Numbered from the stretch's first letter, positions 11,902-24,303 are shown. The stretch: DNA of 64,000 nt from Ascaphus truei (GCA_036426205.1 CM071568.1:35823499-35887498), one strand, 5' to 3'. Program-made: numbers and translations. Notes: generated by a model from the letters alone, not told the origin.

Positions 11902-13930
11902 TTTGGAGGTGCTGCTGAGATCAGGACAGGCTTTCAGGATTGCAAGTAAAAGGGGAATTTCAACAGCAGCAGCAACACTGCAGATGCAAGGGACATTGGT
12001 GCATAAAGGGGCCAGGGCCCCTGATGGAATGTTTCCGGGGGCCCATGGGCAACCATTTTCTAGAAGGTGGATGAAGACAGGGGCCAGTGGTAAGCCTCAC
12101 CACGCAATGTGGGGAGCCCCTGGGCACCTAGCACACAGACTGTGCGAGGAAGGGGGGAGTTCTCCCTGAGGTAATGGTTGGGAAAGAGAAGAATCCCTGA
12201 ACCCTTCCCTTTTCAACAGTGTTGGGGCATACCCTGAAGGTATGATTCCAGGGAATGTGGTTACCCTTCACTGGTAACATTTAGTTCAATATAGGGGCGA
12301 GCCTGGTAGGAAACTTATCCTGGGCACGTGGTTACACTACCTAAATACTCTCGGGTGAGGTGGGGCCAAGTAACTTGCATTGCGCTTACCGTTCTACAAA
12401 TGGCACGAATGTACTGTGTCGTGGAGGAGTCACTCCGGGTTGAGACCCCCGTGTAGCGTTACCCCCATTTTATTTTTCTCTTCAAATTATGTTCTATATT
12501 GGGGACTCCCAGTGGGAAAATTAACCTGGGTGAGTGAACTCCAATTGAAAATCTGCTCTAAGGGCCAAGCTGTGCAGTGTATGTAGAGATTGGGCACCTG
12601 GCAGACTCTGAACCTTTCAAAAGGGTCCTAAAAGAGATCTAAAATGGTGGCCACCCCGTGGTGGTTGTTCTATGCTAGAAAATGGCACTACCGCCAAGAA
12701 GAAGCAGACCGCATGGTCTGCAAGTTTTTTTTTTCAAAACTTTGCAAAAACAGTTGCATCCTTTAGGTGCCAAAGTCTAATGCCGCCCACGAAAGTATCT
12801 GGCTAAACAGAGTCAGGTCAGCCTCTAACCACACCCGCCCTACATCTAATTCCACCCATAGCAGGAGCAAAAAGTGACTGTCCTATCAGAGACTGTGTTC
12901 CTGCTGGGAGGAGTCTGCCATACTGTCTCCAGTGTTTCATTCACATTGGAGCTGAGCAACAGTGAGTGTCTGCTGAGGCAAACATGCCTATAACTAGAGC
13001 CCCCACACCAAATGGGGTGGCTCTGCATAACTACACTACCACGGATACTGTGGGCCCGTGTGCCCTTATCAACACGCCAAGATGCCCAAGTGGTTCTGTG
13101 CCACTTACAGCTTTTACTACTACTGCTGCAGAGCCTGCTGTGGGCCTGTGCGCCCTACTACCGACAGTCCCAGGACTGGGATCTTTGGCTGCCGAGGTTC
13201 TTGAGTGGACTGCCCCAGGGTTGTCGGGTGTGAGTCCCCAGGTGAACAAGGAGTACGGTAGCTCCATAAGCATGGTCGTCTGGGTGACTAACACGCCCCA
13301 TCATCGTGTACTGGTGGAGGTGTCCCCATTCGTTGCTGTCCCTGATGACATCTGCACGGCAGTACCTGCGGAGAGAGCCCATCAACCACTTACCATGTCC
13401 AGCAAAGCTCCGGTACAGATGCGTCCATCAAAGAGGCTGCAGAGGTTCCGGAACAACCAAGGAGCTCTGCGACCCAAGATGACGCCAGTGCTGTGTCGGA
13501 CCTGCCTGTAGAGGAATCCGGGGATGTCGCCTACCGACCATCTGGTGAGGTTTCCGCTCCTTCCGCTTTGAAGGTCTCCGTTGTGGCCTACCGCTATGAG
13601 GCGCCAGGTGTGGTTCCAACCAGATGTGACGTCATCACTGCTGCCGGGCTTGAGCCTACCTGGTGGCCTTCCGAGACCCGCACAACCAAATGACATCGAC
13701 AAGATGTTGTCGCCGGTGTCTGTGGAGCTCAGAACCTTGTCGCCGGCTTCACTAGCAGTGAGTGCCAAATTGTTCACAGTATTGGATCCCTGTTTTGTGG
13801 TATACAGTGTTTTTCAGGCACCTCTCAGTTTGGCATAGTGAAATATCAATTTTTGCTGAAAAAAACCTGCCTGCTTGCTTCTCAGATCTCAGCATCTCAG
13901 CAGTGCCTACAAATGTAACCCCCTTTCCCC
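11902..13930 (+). mobile_element. eroded interior of an LTR element
   Basis: Follows the LTR and its primer-like site. It has no RT or protease motif. The leader contains aaaatggtggcc and similar text, as does the leader of the element at 55.7-56.6 kb, and the GC-rich part (12960-13830) is the only region with a sustained frame. I see no polypurine tract or 3' LTR. Confidence 0.4.
12984..13511 (+). CDS. hypothetical ORF inside the LTR element (175 aa)
   Basis: The first ATG of the frame is at 12984 and the frame closes at 13511. The product is Thr-, Pro- and Ala-rich and low in hydrophobic blocks; no zinc knuckle, protease or known domain is visible. Overlapping frames on both strands are equally long, which weakens the case. 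Its position after the LTR at 11192 and a leader makes a gag-like remnant the most natural guess, but nothing in the residues proves it. Confidence 0.25.
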   Translation: MPITRAPTPNGVALHNYTTTDTVGPCALINTPRCPSGSVPLTAFTTTAAEPAVGLCALLPTVPGLGSLAAEVLEWTAPGLSGVSPQVNKEYGSSISMVVWVTNTPHHRVLVEVSPFVAVPDDICTAVPAERAHQPLTMSSKAPVQMRPSKRLQRFRNNQGALRPKMTPVLCRTCL

Positions 13931-15660
13931 AACCCTAAGGGAGATTTGGTTCTGGCAGAGAAGTTTAGTAGTCATGGGGGTACCTGGCTACACACACATT
14001 ATAGAACTTCTCTAAAAAGGTACAGATAGCAATAAATGAAGAGGAAATGTACTCCTAATGTTATCTACATTATCTCTATTTGTGCTATTGTTTCCACTTT
14101 CTGAAAGATAAGTACTACAGCTTTATTATACAGTATATCTCAGTCTGAACTCTTAATTGAAATGCTTCTTAATACAAATATTGACAAATTACAGACGAAA
14201 CAGGCGTTATTGCCCTCACTGGTGCAATATTAATTGACCCGCCCCTTTTTTGCATGCACTTAATTAAAATACTGTACAATTGGTATCTGCCCCCTCTGGT
14301 GTGTTGTGTCGTGTGTTGTGTGGGTACCGCTACAAGGCACCAGTGGGAATAATAACGACTGCTACACCACACTCACGTATTTTGAGAACATATTTTCTTT
14401 ACTTTCCAATTTCTTCTAAGTGGCAACAACTGACTTTTAGGTATAATATATTTCTTCTCATTCTTGAGGGATTTAAAAAAAAAACATATTTTGATATTTG
14501 CTTAACTTCTTGATTTGTATTCTTTTTTAAAGTTTCTAATCTATTGGGAAGTTTTCTAAATTGAGAAATGTAATAATAATACAATTTTGCTGGATGTTCA
14601 CAATACAAACGTTTTCCAATTCCCTCTGGGAGGTTACTTGTACAATGTATCATTTACTTTTTGCCATATTATTGCAATCCTGTGTAAATAAAATATTTTC
14701 ATTATTAAAAAAAGGAATATCTATTGCAAATATACTGTGTCTTCTTGTGCAAGCTTTGACATTGAACACTTATTTTTCTTTGATTGTAGTTGTCGGAATG
14801 TAGAGATGTTACACAGCTAAGTTTTGTTTCTGTCTTGGGAAGCTGCAACATACTGTATCAGCAGTGGCTTCCCCAAGCAGCAGGGGATTCTCACTGCATG
14901 TGATCCTATTCAGAACTGATGGGCCACCCACAGGAATGCTGTGGAAAACCGCGGTGGTCACTTTCACTTAAAAATGTTGCTTTTTAGGCCACAGCATCAG
15001 CAAAAGTGAAGCTTGCTGCATCTGTAATTTGTAACTTTAATACACATATTTTAGATTTTATTACACAAATTATGTTCCTATTTATTATTTTAAATATTTA
15101 AATAGAAGGGGTGTGCTGGGGCAATGTTAATCATTGATCTTCAATGTGATTATTTGTTTAGAACAAGAATGGACCCTTTTGCAGGTTTGAAATCCAAAAT
15201 GTGTGACCTTGAGATTCCATTCAAATTACTAGTCAATCAGTTCAAGAATTTGACATTCAATTTGAATTCGGAGAATATCTTCTGAATATGTGTTTGAATC
15301 TGAGTGAAATTCAAGTCAAACCCCAAAAAGGCTCATAGGTTTCTTTATGTTTTCTATTAGATAAAATGATCAAATTTGGGGAAAAAAAGATTTTTTTGAC
15401 GATATCAAATCTTGAAAACTATTTTTGGAACCACAATCAAAATCAAGATATAAACTTTTTATTGGGACCAATGCAAAAACCATAATGATAGTGCCCCCCT
15501 CCCCACCCCCTTAGTTTATACTAATAGAAATGTAAGAATTTCAAAGGATTTCAGGAAATGTGAACAGACACCTAATACTTACACATTATACATTACAAAC
15601 ACGATACAGTGTATTCAACAACATTTATCTTCATTATAATATACAGTAATAAACATTTTG
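13931..15660. other. unassigned stretch
   Basis: AT-rich, with no gene, hairpin or repeat family I can identify. Short frames at 14280-14800 are compositional. Confidence 0.4.
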
Positions 15661-15705
15661 ACAGTTTCTTTGTCTTTATTTAATTTTTATAAAATCCTCT
15701 TCTAC

Positions 15706-15978
15706 TTAATATCCATAAAACATGTCATACTTGGCAGCCTTTAGGGTTATAGGATTACTGGCAACAATAGCAGTCTGAAAATGTACTTCTTTTGGGATGT
15801 GGTAAGATATATATTTCTGTTTATGCTTGGAAGTATAACACACTATGACAGGAATATCACCATTTAAATCACTGTCAGTATTTTTTCTGACAACTTTATG
15901 GGAGGAAACTTTATAGTCTCCATTATCAGACAAAACATGTTGACTGTCACATCCAATTAAGAAATACACTGTACCCAT
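15706..15978 (-). CDS. orphan exon-like ORF (90 aa), unknown
   Basis: A minus-strand frame of 90 codons with balanced, non-repetitive composition (GTVYFLIGCDSQHVLSDNGD at the N-terminus, KAAKYDMFYGY at the C-terminus). It ends in TAA, with AAATAAAG about 40 nt downstream. The frame stays open about 17 codons upstream of the ATG, so it may be the last exon of a gene or a processed fragment. I do not recognise the family. No clear splice acceptor is visible upstream. In this transposon-rich window it is the ORF that looks least like a known element, but chance cannot be excluded. Confidence 0.35.
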   Translation of the reverse strand: MGTVYFLIGCDSQHVLSDNGDYKVSSHKVVRKNTDSDLNGDIPVIVCYTSKHKQKYISYHIPKEVHFQTAIVASNPITLKAAKYDMFYGY

Positions 15979-16240
15979 TTTGATGGAACCTCTTGGTCAT
16001 TCGCCTTCACATACTTTAAAAAGCCTCTTTATTTATCACATAAAATTAAAACAATGGTACAACGACAGTCAGATATGTCAAGCTATACAATCTAGTTTAC
16101 AAATGTAGTCTGATTTATATTCCAGGTTACCGTGGTCTAGCCCAGTGATGCTCAACCCCAGTCCTCAAGACACATAAACAGGTCATTATTTCAAAATACC
16201 CCTGCTTCAGCAAAGGGTGGCTCAATCAGTGGTTCAGAAA

Positions 16241-16487
16241 GTGATGCACAATACAAATCAGAGGCGATAATCGGTAATAATAAGCTCTCAGCTGCTTAGT
16301 GAGTGATAAACTGTAAATGTTGTGACCCTGAGGGCAGGTATACTTTTGTACAGTGACTGATACCTCCTTAAACCAGGGATCATTGAAAACAACTGCCCTC
16401 AGGGTCACAACATTTACAGTTTATCACTCACTAAGCAGCAGAGAGCTTATTATTACCGATTATCGCCTCTGATTTGTATTGTGCACC
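16241..16487. repeat. near-perfect 95 bp hairpin
   Basis: Left arm 16241-16337 (start gtgatgcacaatacaaatca, end gtgaccctgagggcag) and right arm 16393-16487 are inverted copies with only a few mismatches, around a spacer of about 55 bp. No coding frame or target duplication is obvious. Probably a foldback MITE. Confidence 0.88.
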
Positions 16488-16879
16488 AGCTCATGTATTC
16501 TGATTAAATACCTTCCTTGGTGGCTACCAACAGCTATATATGTCAGTGTGCTCCTCCAAAGCACCGTTCATTTATTACTTGTCTGAGGCAGTAGCAGGGG
16601 CTCCCCTATCAATTTACAGTCAATCAGTGGTTCAGTCAGAGATTGTCACTGATTAAGCCATATTTGCGGAAGTAGGGATATCCTGAAAACCTGACATGTT
16701 GGGGGTTCTTAAGAGTTGACAAGTTCCGCGCTCTGACTCTCTTGAATCTTCTTAAAATCAAAAATCCTTTTGCAGCTGAGTGTGTTGGAGCACCTCCCCA
16801 AACGCTCCTAAATGAGGTCTCCTGACAGGAAACCCCAGAAAGACAAAAACAAAAGCACACACCAAGCGCACCAAGGATT

Positions 16880-17375
16880 ACTATACACTCTTAAATCCTA
16901 ATGGATGAATAATCATAAAAATATTCAAAATAGACAAACTGTAATTAAAAATGTAAATTTATTAATAAAAGGTCTGAAACCAGACCCCAGTAAGACAAGA
17001 CACGCGGTTCCAACACCGCTATAGTAACACAGTGTGCACACTTACTATAAACACATATAGGACAGCTATAAAGTAAACATATACACAATACTCTTAGGTC
17101 CCGAATACCGCCAGATTAGTAAAAATGTACCTATTCTTAATAGAATGCCACCGCTGGGTGATAGAACTGGAAGGGGGAGGCAGTTCTGACCAAAAATCTC
17201 AAGCTGCAACCGCTCGCGGGCGCGTTAGTGTCCGGACCACGCCAGCCGCGGAGATCGAATCACTGCCCGAACTTCCGGGTTCATGCTGTCTCAGCCAATC
17301 AGTGAGTGCGTTGAATGGCCCCACGTGACCTCAACGCGTTTCGCAACAACGTGCTTCATCAGGACTTAAATAATA
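16880..17375 (-). mobile_element. PLE terminal region
   Basis: Runs from an AT-rich block (aaatttattaataaaagg) through GC-rich text to a hammerhead-like motif at 17322-17370. The layout matches the region between 46035 and 46999, which lies downstream of a recognisable PLE. No PLE ORF is attached here, so it is a solo terminus. Confidence 0.5.
17322..17370 (-). ncRNA. hammerhead-ribozyme-like motif 2 (canonical CUGAUGA)
   Basis: On the minus strand: CUGAUGA, a short stem II (GCA/UGC with an extra A before it), GAAA, ACGCGU, then U and GAG. All conserved hammerhead core positions are present. Stem I pairs weakly (C-G and U-A only), so activity as a monomer is doubtful. The self-complementary ACGCGU is the minimal stem III seen in PLE hammerheads. 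Confidence 0.6.
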
Positions 17376-18327
17376 CCCATCTCTTTTGTTATATCCATAC
17401 ACCTATATATTTATGGAGATTTGCATGATAGCTCCAATTCCAATTTTTCTGGTATTTCTTGTTATGTTGGATTCAATTATTGGTAACTATTCCTCTTACC
17501 ACAATTTATGCATCTTCTTGTCATCTTATCTACAATTCTCTACGATACAGTACATCTACAATGTAATTTATATATAACATTATTTGTTACAGATTACATT
17601 AGGTATTTCCATTATAATTAAAGGATGAAGTATGTTACTGTTTTGTAATTATGATGAAACCAAGGTTCTATTTATGCCCTTATCAACACTAGAATATATT
17701 AAAGAGAATTTTTCTTTGAATTAGTTTTTATTCCCATACTTCCTTATACTATTAGTCTTTCATCTTTATTAATTGGAAGTATTGATATTATAGGGTTGTT
17801 ACACAACGGAACGAAACATGTCAGAGGTGCTCTCTGTGATGTGCAGCATTCAAGTTCAATAAAGCTGATTTTATTTATTTATTTTTATGGCTGATTTCCT
17901 GTTGCTGTGACCGCTTACACCACTTCACCTACTTGTTACACATAAAAGCTATAGCTGTAGTTATTATTTTTATATATTTTCTATATATATATTTTTTTGT
18001 TATCTTTCATTCTTCATATGTATTTCTTTATGTGTATCATTATATTGTCCTTTGTTTTCTTTTGTGCTGCGTTAAGCATGGGCATTTGTTTTACACAGTA
18101 ATTTGTATTTTTATCCCCTTTTTTAATACATTTCTGTTATTATTGTCCATTGTCTGTTTTAATCTGAATAAAGTTTCTTATGCTGTCATGTGACCCATCC
18201 ACCCATTGAGGATGGGCGCTGCATCAGCGCAACTCAGTACTGGATCGCGTCTTCTGATGACGTCACTCCCATCCCCGTTTTTTATGCGAATCGGTCTGTA
18301 TAAGATTGTGTGACATTCTAATTGTAC

Positions 18328-18371
18328 CTTACATCTGGATAAAGTGCCCAGGCACGAAACGCGTAGGTGCG
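18328..18371 (+). ncRNA. hammerhead-ribozyme-like motif 3
   Basis: UGGAUAA in the CUGAUGA position, stem II GUGC/GCAC, GAAA, ACGCGU and A, then GGUG, which can pair with the CAUC just before the core. The loss of canonical CUGAUGA bases suggests an inactive relic. Confidence 0.5.
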
Positions 18372-18420
18372 TTTCATCTACCTTCCCCATCCTGTTTTTG
18401 ATCTTGCTATAAATTGACAA

Positions 18421-19506
18421 ATTGATCTTCTGCTAGAGTTGCCCTGGATTTTTATTCATTCATCTTCTGCCTGGAAGATCTGGCTGTCTCTGGCTGTGCT
18501 CTGCATTTCCCTACAGTACTTGAATCACTTCTTCTACAGACTGCACGCCTTGGATGTCCTGGATTGTTGCAACAAGCTGACAGGTAACAGGTTCTACTGA
18601 CAGTACTGTTTTGTCATGTTATGAACAATACTTTGCCACATTTGAATTGGGTATTCATTGCTGTGTTGTTTTCTGTGGGTGCTCAAGTGGACACCACTAG
18701 ACACAGACCCTTCCTTATGCTATACTATACATGTTACATATTGGACATCCTTTAAATATTCAAGAATCTAAGAATTTTTTTTTATTACACATAGAGAATA
18801 AATGATTTTTTTCTCTTTAATAGAGCCACATGTGATTTCTTGAGCACAATACCTCACCATATATATATTGTATATAGAATATATCAAAATAAATAAAAAC
18901 ACCAACAAACAACCATCTTGGTGACTTATGATCACCTCCGGTCATGTGACAGAACCTATGCTAAATTCCTAAGACATTAGGATATCTGTCCTTTAAACTA
19001 TCCCCATTCACTTTATTTCCATTATGTCTTTAAAGTGGTTTATTCTGTATCAATTTCCTGTATTTTTACTTTCTCTCCCAGCAATGCAACAAGTAGAAGA
19101 CATATTTATAATTTGTTTCATTTATATAACTGAATTAGACATTTTTTGTGTTTTCGTAGATCTCAAGGGAAGGAGGCATGCTACCTGATTTGCTTGCTTT
19201 CCTCCCTTCAAAATGATCATAAAAAAAAAATGAAAGCCATCAATGATACATCCACCAATCGGATTGGTGGATGTACCATTTGTTAGTAAAATATGACATC
19301 ACAGGCCTAATATAAAAATAGGGATGTGTGTAGAGCTTTCGGTGCCAAACCTTTAATAACCAATATACTGGAATGTTAAATGTAAACATATTGTCCAGCA
19401 GCTAGAGTCCAATGGAGGCTATTCAAATTCCTCCCAAAATAGACAGTAGAAAAGAAGCAGAGTCCTCCAGCATGTAGATTTTAAATCCTCTTCTCCTCAG
19501 TACATA
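18421..19506. other. unassigned stretch
   Basis: No gene. A short inverted repeat (about 19230-19285, tccaccaatc/gattggtgga) is present, otherwise nothing I can name. Confidence 0.4.
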
Positions 19507-19680
19507 CAGTGGCGACAACCTTTATTCTAACTCGGCTAGCTCCGCGAATTTCAGATTATCCCGGTTATGTGCGGTTTTATGTCGTTTTCGCCCGGGGTGA
19601 ATTGCGTTATTTTCGCGCCCGTGATTGAAGCATTTTATTCCCGCTGTCTGCAATACTGCAATGCCGTGTAAAAACTCATG
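19507..19680. mobile_element. partial MITE, related to the one at 34797
   Basis: Starts CAGTGGCGACAACCTTTATT after a TA and continues like the MITE at 34797 (gattgaagcattttattccc, tgcaatactgca). The similarity stops after about 175 bp and there is no right TIR, so it is truncated. Confidence 0.7.
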
Positions 19681-19830
19681 GGGGCGTTTGCGAGCTGTTG
19701 TCTTTGAAGCCGAGAAGCCGTCCCCTGGCGAGATGTGTTTGCAGCAGAGAGAGATCCGCTGCTCTCTCTGCGCAAACATCGGCACATTAAAAATTATTTA
19801 AAATACATTTTTATTCATAGTGTAGATGTG

Positions 19831-20040
19831 CAGGGGGTCTCCGGAGCTGAACCGCATTGGAACCCCCTGCTTCCCGAGATACAGGCCCCTTTATGGGGTG
19901 CCGGTATCCCTCTGCATTTAAAGGTCCCGATCACGTGGCCGCGGAATGTAAACAAAGCAGAGGGATATCGGCACCCCATAAAGGGGCCTGTATCTCGGGA
20001 AGCAGGGGGTCCCCGGGCCTGAAACCAATGCGGTTCAGCT
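19831..20040. repeat. 210 bp hairpin, ctgaaccgcatt family
   Basis: Left arm from gctgaaccgcattgg through ccccctgcttcccgagatac and cccctttatggggtgccggt; the right arm is the inverted copy ending aatgcggttcagct. The spacer is about 40 bp. A related hairpin lies at 22285-22512. Confidence 0.88.
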
Positions 20041-20286
20041 ACTATGCACAGTTCTGAAGTTATTGAGAAGTACTCATTAAATTTGTACACCTTTGTGTCA
20101 TAATTGTAAGGTATAGTCAATCTGGTTTGTCCTTATAGAATACATTTTAATGCCACATCTTGTGTTTCTTTGAAATGTTCAGTGCAGCTTCAAACATGTC
20201 TTATACTTAAATATTTTCAATTGACCTAGGTTCATATTTTATTTATTTTTAAATGGAGAGACTATGGTATTTTTTTTTTTTATAAA

Positions 20287-20510
20287 AGGGTGGAGTGGCT
20301 CAGTGAGTAAAGACGCTGACTGGCATTGAGTTACAAGCAGCGGAACCTGGTTGAATCCCCAGTGTCGGCTCCTTGTGACCTTGGGCAAGTCACTTTATCT
20401 CCCTGTGTCTAAGGCACCAAAAACATAGATTGTTAAGCTCTACGGGGCAGGAACTGTGTCTGCAAAATGTCTCTGTAAAGTACTACATAAAACTAGTAGC
20501 ACAATACAAG
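20287..20510 (+). mobile_element. tRNA-derived SINE with LINE-type tail
   Basis: The head has pol III-like boxes: tggctcagtgagtaaagac (A box region) and gaacctggttgaatcccc (B box region). The body reads tgaccttgggcaagtcactt, typical of MIR-like core sequence. The tail, gttaagctctacggggcagg, matches the 3' end style of the L2-like LINE at 5862, whose RT would recognise it. The copy is diverged and lacks clear target duplications. Confidence 0.75.
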
Positions 20511-22284
20511 AACAAATTATTATATATTATATTTTTGTTGGAGCAAAAGACCAAGGCAGGGAATGGGACAGTTTTAAATTATGGTAAATATTGTGAAATA
20601 ATATGTGAGACAAACATTTGTAAATGAGAAAATAAAAAACATTATTATTTGTGTGCAAATTAAAGATAGAAAGAAATTGAAAGAACTGACCACTGATTAA
20701 AAAACACATACAATAAAGTTCACAATAAAACTAATTTCCATAACTGTCCATGGGTTAGAATATCAATGTCAATAAATAACCTCAACTCCCTTCCCTCCCC
20801 CACCATATGACCCAAACCTAGCACATTTCCTTGATATCTTAATACCCCCACTGCTCTAACCCCCTCCCCCTGCCAAAAAGAAAACCCTGCAGCCAATCTG
20901 CTCCATGGGAATAATTACTTCCCCCTATCACAGAGTTGCCATTTATTTGCAAAACCTGGCAGAGGGGCTTCTCATTCTGCTCTGGGCATGTGCCAACTTT
21001 GCACCTTGGCCGCTTAGCCTATGAAGCCCGTCCCCTCTACCTGGAACCGCTCCATCTGGGAAGAGCTGCCATATGCCAGGGTGGCTTTCAAATTCTCTTC
21101 CTTGCTAACAAAAGGTTTAACACTCCCATATTCTGGACTGCCTTTGAAGCTTGGAGTAGCCACTCTGGCGTGTTAAATTAAAATCCCCATAAATGAAAAT
21201 CCCCATATGCCAGATGTTGGTACAATTAAAATAGGGGGACTTTAATTCATCCATTTTTTTTATATAACTCTATAAAAATTGTACGACATGATAGTTCCTG
21301 ATTTTACCCGAACAGTGCTCACAGCAAATCTCACGGTGCAAGAGCTTCCTAGCAAAAGTTAGCAAAAAGCCTCCTGCTACAGTATGCTGCTAGCTGCTAG
21401 CTGCTTAAAACCATTTTTCCTTTCACTTGCTTACACGAAAACACTGCCACAGTTATACACATAATCTTAAAAATGACTTCACTTTGAACCCCCCCTGGTT
21501 CTGGGGTTCGCGGACATATTCTGGGGGACCTGAATGTAATTCATTCCCTTGCCCAGTCTTACTATTCTGGTCTGTGCTGAAGCAGGGAGATTTGGCGGTG
21601 AGCTGCAACTGATTTTATCCGGTGGTCTGTGTTCCTCATGTCCTCAGGAATCTGGGGGGATTCCTGAGTACATGTTTCGGGGTAACCCGCAACACTGCCC
21701 CCTTCTTCCCAAACACACCCTGACAACATTTACCGTAAAATCACCCCTGAAACTCACGCCCTACACCTCTCCACTGGTTGGCACTCCTGGAACAGTAAAA
21801 ATATACATACACCTTTATTATCAATTTAGTTGCATGCCATGATTGGGTTGAAGAGCTGACCATCCCAATTCCCCAATATGGCTCAGGGGAACCCAGCCGG
21901 GCCAAATACCTTTATTTACTGGTACCCCTTAACCGTCACACCTATTAAAAGATTATTTTAGCAGACTAGTCTCATATCTTTTTTCCTTAAATCTTTTGTA
22001 GGACTTCTGATGTTTTTTGAAATACATCATCAGAATTGCAGATTCTTTTGAGCCTTCTAAGTTAGCCATAAGGAATATTGTCATCAATCACTATGAAGAG
22101 GTTAACCCCTACCTCAACCCTCCCGGTTGGCCTAACAGCACACCTTTGGGCAACAACCCCCTTCAGCCACAACTTTACCTCCAACAAACCAGATACTTCG
22201 GTTTAAAGCCTCCATTACCTTAGCAGCTAGCCACTAAGTTAATGAAGCTACTTTATTATTATTTTAATGACATAGTATTGAATC
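20511..22284. other. unassigned stretch, possibly a degraded LTR element
   Basis: No recognisable protein motif. GC-richer text at 20880-21180 and 21480-21840 stands out from the AT-rich surroundings but I find no matching second copy or primer site. Confidence 0.35.
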
Positions 22285-22512
22285 AGGGTGTCTCCAGAGC
22301 TGAGCCACATTAATTGCAGACCCGGGGACTCCTTCTTCCTGAGATACAAGCCCTGGCATGGGGTGCCGGTATCTCCTGCAAGTTTAATTCTGCCGCGTCA
22401 ATTAAAAGGGTAATTTAACTGTGCCAAAGTTACCGGCACCCTACACCGAGGCCTATAACTCAGGAAGCATGGGGTGCCAATGGCTGAAATTAATGCAGTT
22501 CAGCTCCAGAGA
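22285..22512. repeat. hairpin, ctgaaccgcatt family, second copy
   Basis: Opens agctgagccacattaatt and closes aattaatgcagttcagct, with inverted internal blocks (ggggtgccggtatc versus gttaccggcaccc). More diverged than the copy at 19831. Confidence 0.8.
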
Positions 22513-22543
22513 CACCCTGCTTCAATACTTCAATACGCCTATA

Positions 22544-23028
22544 CAGGCAGTCCTCGTTTTACAACGCTTCGCTTTACAACTAATGGCTTATCCAACGCTG
22601 TGCAATGCATACCTACGTTCATTTTTACAACGCCAAAATGGCTTATCCAACGCTCTTACAATGCTTTGCAACGTTGTGTATGTGTATATATAATATACGC
22701 ATACACATAAACAACGTTGCAAAGAGTCGTAAGAGCGTATATATATAATATTATACTATATAATATTATATTATACTATATAATATATTATTTATTATGT
22801 TATATTATATATATAATACAGTATATACACTATATAATGTATTTGTGTGCTGCATATCTTATTGCCTGCATAAAATATTTGGTGTATTTTAGTGTTAAAA
22901 TTGCCTTCAGGAATGGAACCTTGCATTTAAACAGTGTTCCTATGGGAAAACGTGTTTCGCTTTACAACGTTTCGCTATCCAACATCGTTTTGAGTAACAC
23001 ATTGTGTCGGATAACCGAGGACTGCCTG
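22544..23028. mobile_element. 485 bp Tigger/pogo-like MITE
   Basis: Starts CAGGCAGTCCTCGTTTTACA and ends with an inverted version (cggataaccgaggactgcct), with TA on both sides. The cggataaccgaggact type terminus is characteristic of Tigger-like elements. The interior has a palindrome (about 22648-22740: cgctcttacaatgctttgca and its inverse) and an AT-rich block, with no transposase. Confidence 0.85.
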
Positions 23029-23060
23029 TAATATATATTATCTTTAACTGTGCATGCAGA

Positions 23061-24235
23061 TGTAGCCAGGGTACCTGAAGCTTCCGTTTTACCTCCGCTC
23101 TGTGGGGGTGGCCGCGTCACCAGGGACCCCAGGATGTATAGTTGCAGGGCGCCGCCATGTTGTGCACGTTCGCATATGCGCAGTAGCGTGAGAGTTGCGG
23201 CGGCCCCTACCGATAGTTTTGCACTTGTGCTGATAAAACCATGCAAAGGCTGGCCAATAGAGAAGAGGCTCTGAGCTGGGACTATGATTCCCATGAGCCT
23301 CAGCAGGGTCACATGGTGCCAGGCAGCGAATAGGGTGGGAGAGTTGCTGGCAGACAGGAAACGGTAGCATGGGCAGAGAACACGCTAGCCAGTGGGTCCT
23401 GGGAGAGCAAGGGGAGAGGAGGTGCGTAGTGAAGGGGGTCAGTGACCCACTGCATAGGCCAGAATATTCCCCTAGCCCCAGCGCAGGCCCTGAGTCACCA
23501 CCAGCTTGTAGTACTGCAGGGAACAGCCCTAGATAGGGACTTTACTCACTTATTGATAGTAGCAGTCAGGGACACAGCATCTTCCTGAGCCACATGGTGA
23601 TCTGTAGTTTGGAATCAGACTACATTGCGGAGTCAAGACTCATGAGAGTTCTCCCTAACAGTGAGAGACTACTCGTGAGAGACGATGCTGGAACTGCGGA
23701 TCCTTTTCGAGTATCAGCGACCGGGTGCTGGCACCAACACCGGTACCTGCAGGCACTGATCCCGCCTTGAGGTGAGTTCTTTGGGGACACTGAAGGGGTT
23801 AAGTGACCAAGGAACTTGTTCAGTACATTGGACACGGTGTGGGGGTGCACACGGTGGTGGGAGAGGGACACTACTCCAGGGTGGAGCGTGGATAGAGCCA
23901 CTGGTATAAGGTTCCTATGCAAGGTCAATCGTATATTGTGTGTATGCCATTATACTAATGCAAAGGTTATTGAAGCTGTAATATACTGTATGTTATATGC
24001 TGATCACTGTTATATGTAATGCACATATATCTATGCTCCCCTATATATATAAAAGGTTACAGAGTTGTGGATTATAATTGTATTCTTATCCAGGGACATC
24101 TCACTTATTGGGGATCCTGGGCGAGGTACTGCCAAATTACTTTTAGTTGCCCCAAGCTCCCAGTGGCGGAGGCTCAGATCTCCGTGAGCCATCAGTACCA
24201 GTAGACCCGTCTAGTCAGAGGGAAAGAGGGCTACA
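23061..24235 (+). mobile_element. 5' LTR of a Ty3/gypsy element (1175 bp)
   Basis: Begins TGTAGCC and ends GGCTACA, a perfect 7 bp inverted repeat, and is followed by TTTGGAGGCGCTCTAAGATC, a primer-site-like sequence shared with two other LTR elements here. The gag frame starts 68 bp later. The 3' LTR is missing because the element is cut at about 28740. The primer sequence agrees with the 3' end of tRNA-Thr (…GCCUCCA) with mismatches; the tRNA identity is from memory. Confidence 0.8.
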
Positions 24236-24303
24236 TTTGGAGGCGCTCTAAGATCTCAGACCTGGGGTGCCCAAAGCAGTATTCACGAAATTATCACCAA
24301 ATT

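Noticed and set aside
17780..17830. Additional hammerhead-like site (gttgttacacaac…gaaacatgt)
   Set aside because: The stem and a GAAA are there, but extra bases separate them and the CUGAUGA box is absent.
22717..23031. 104 aa ORF rich in Tyr and Ile
   Set aside because: It is translated from the TA-rich interior of the 22544 MITE.
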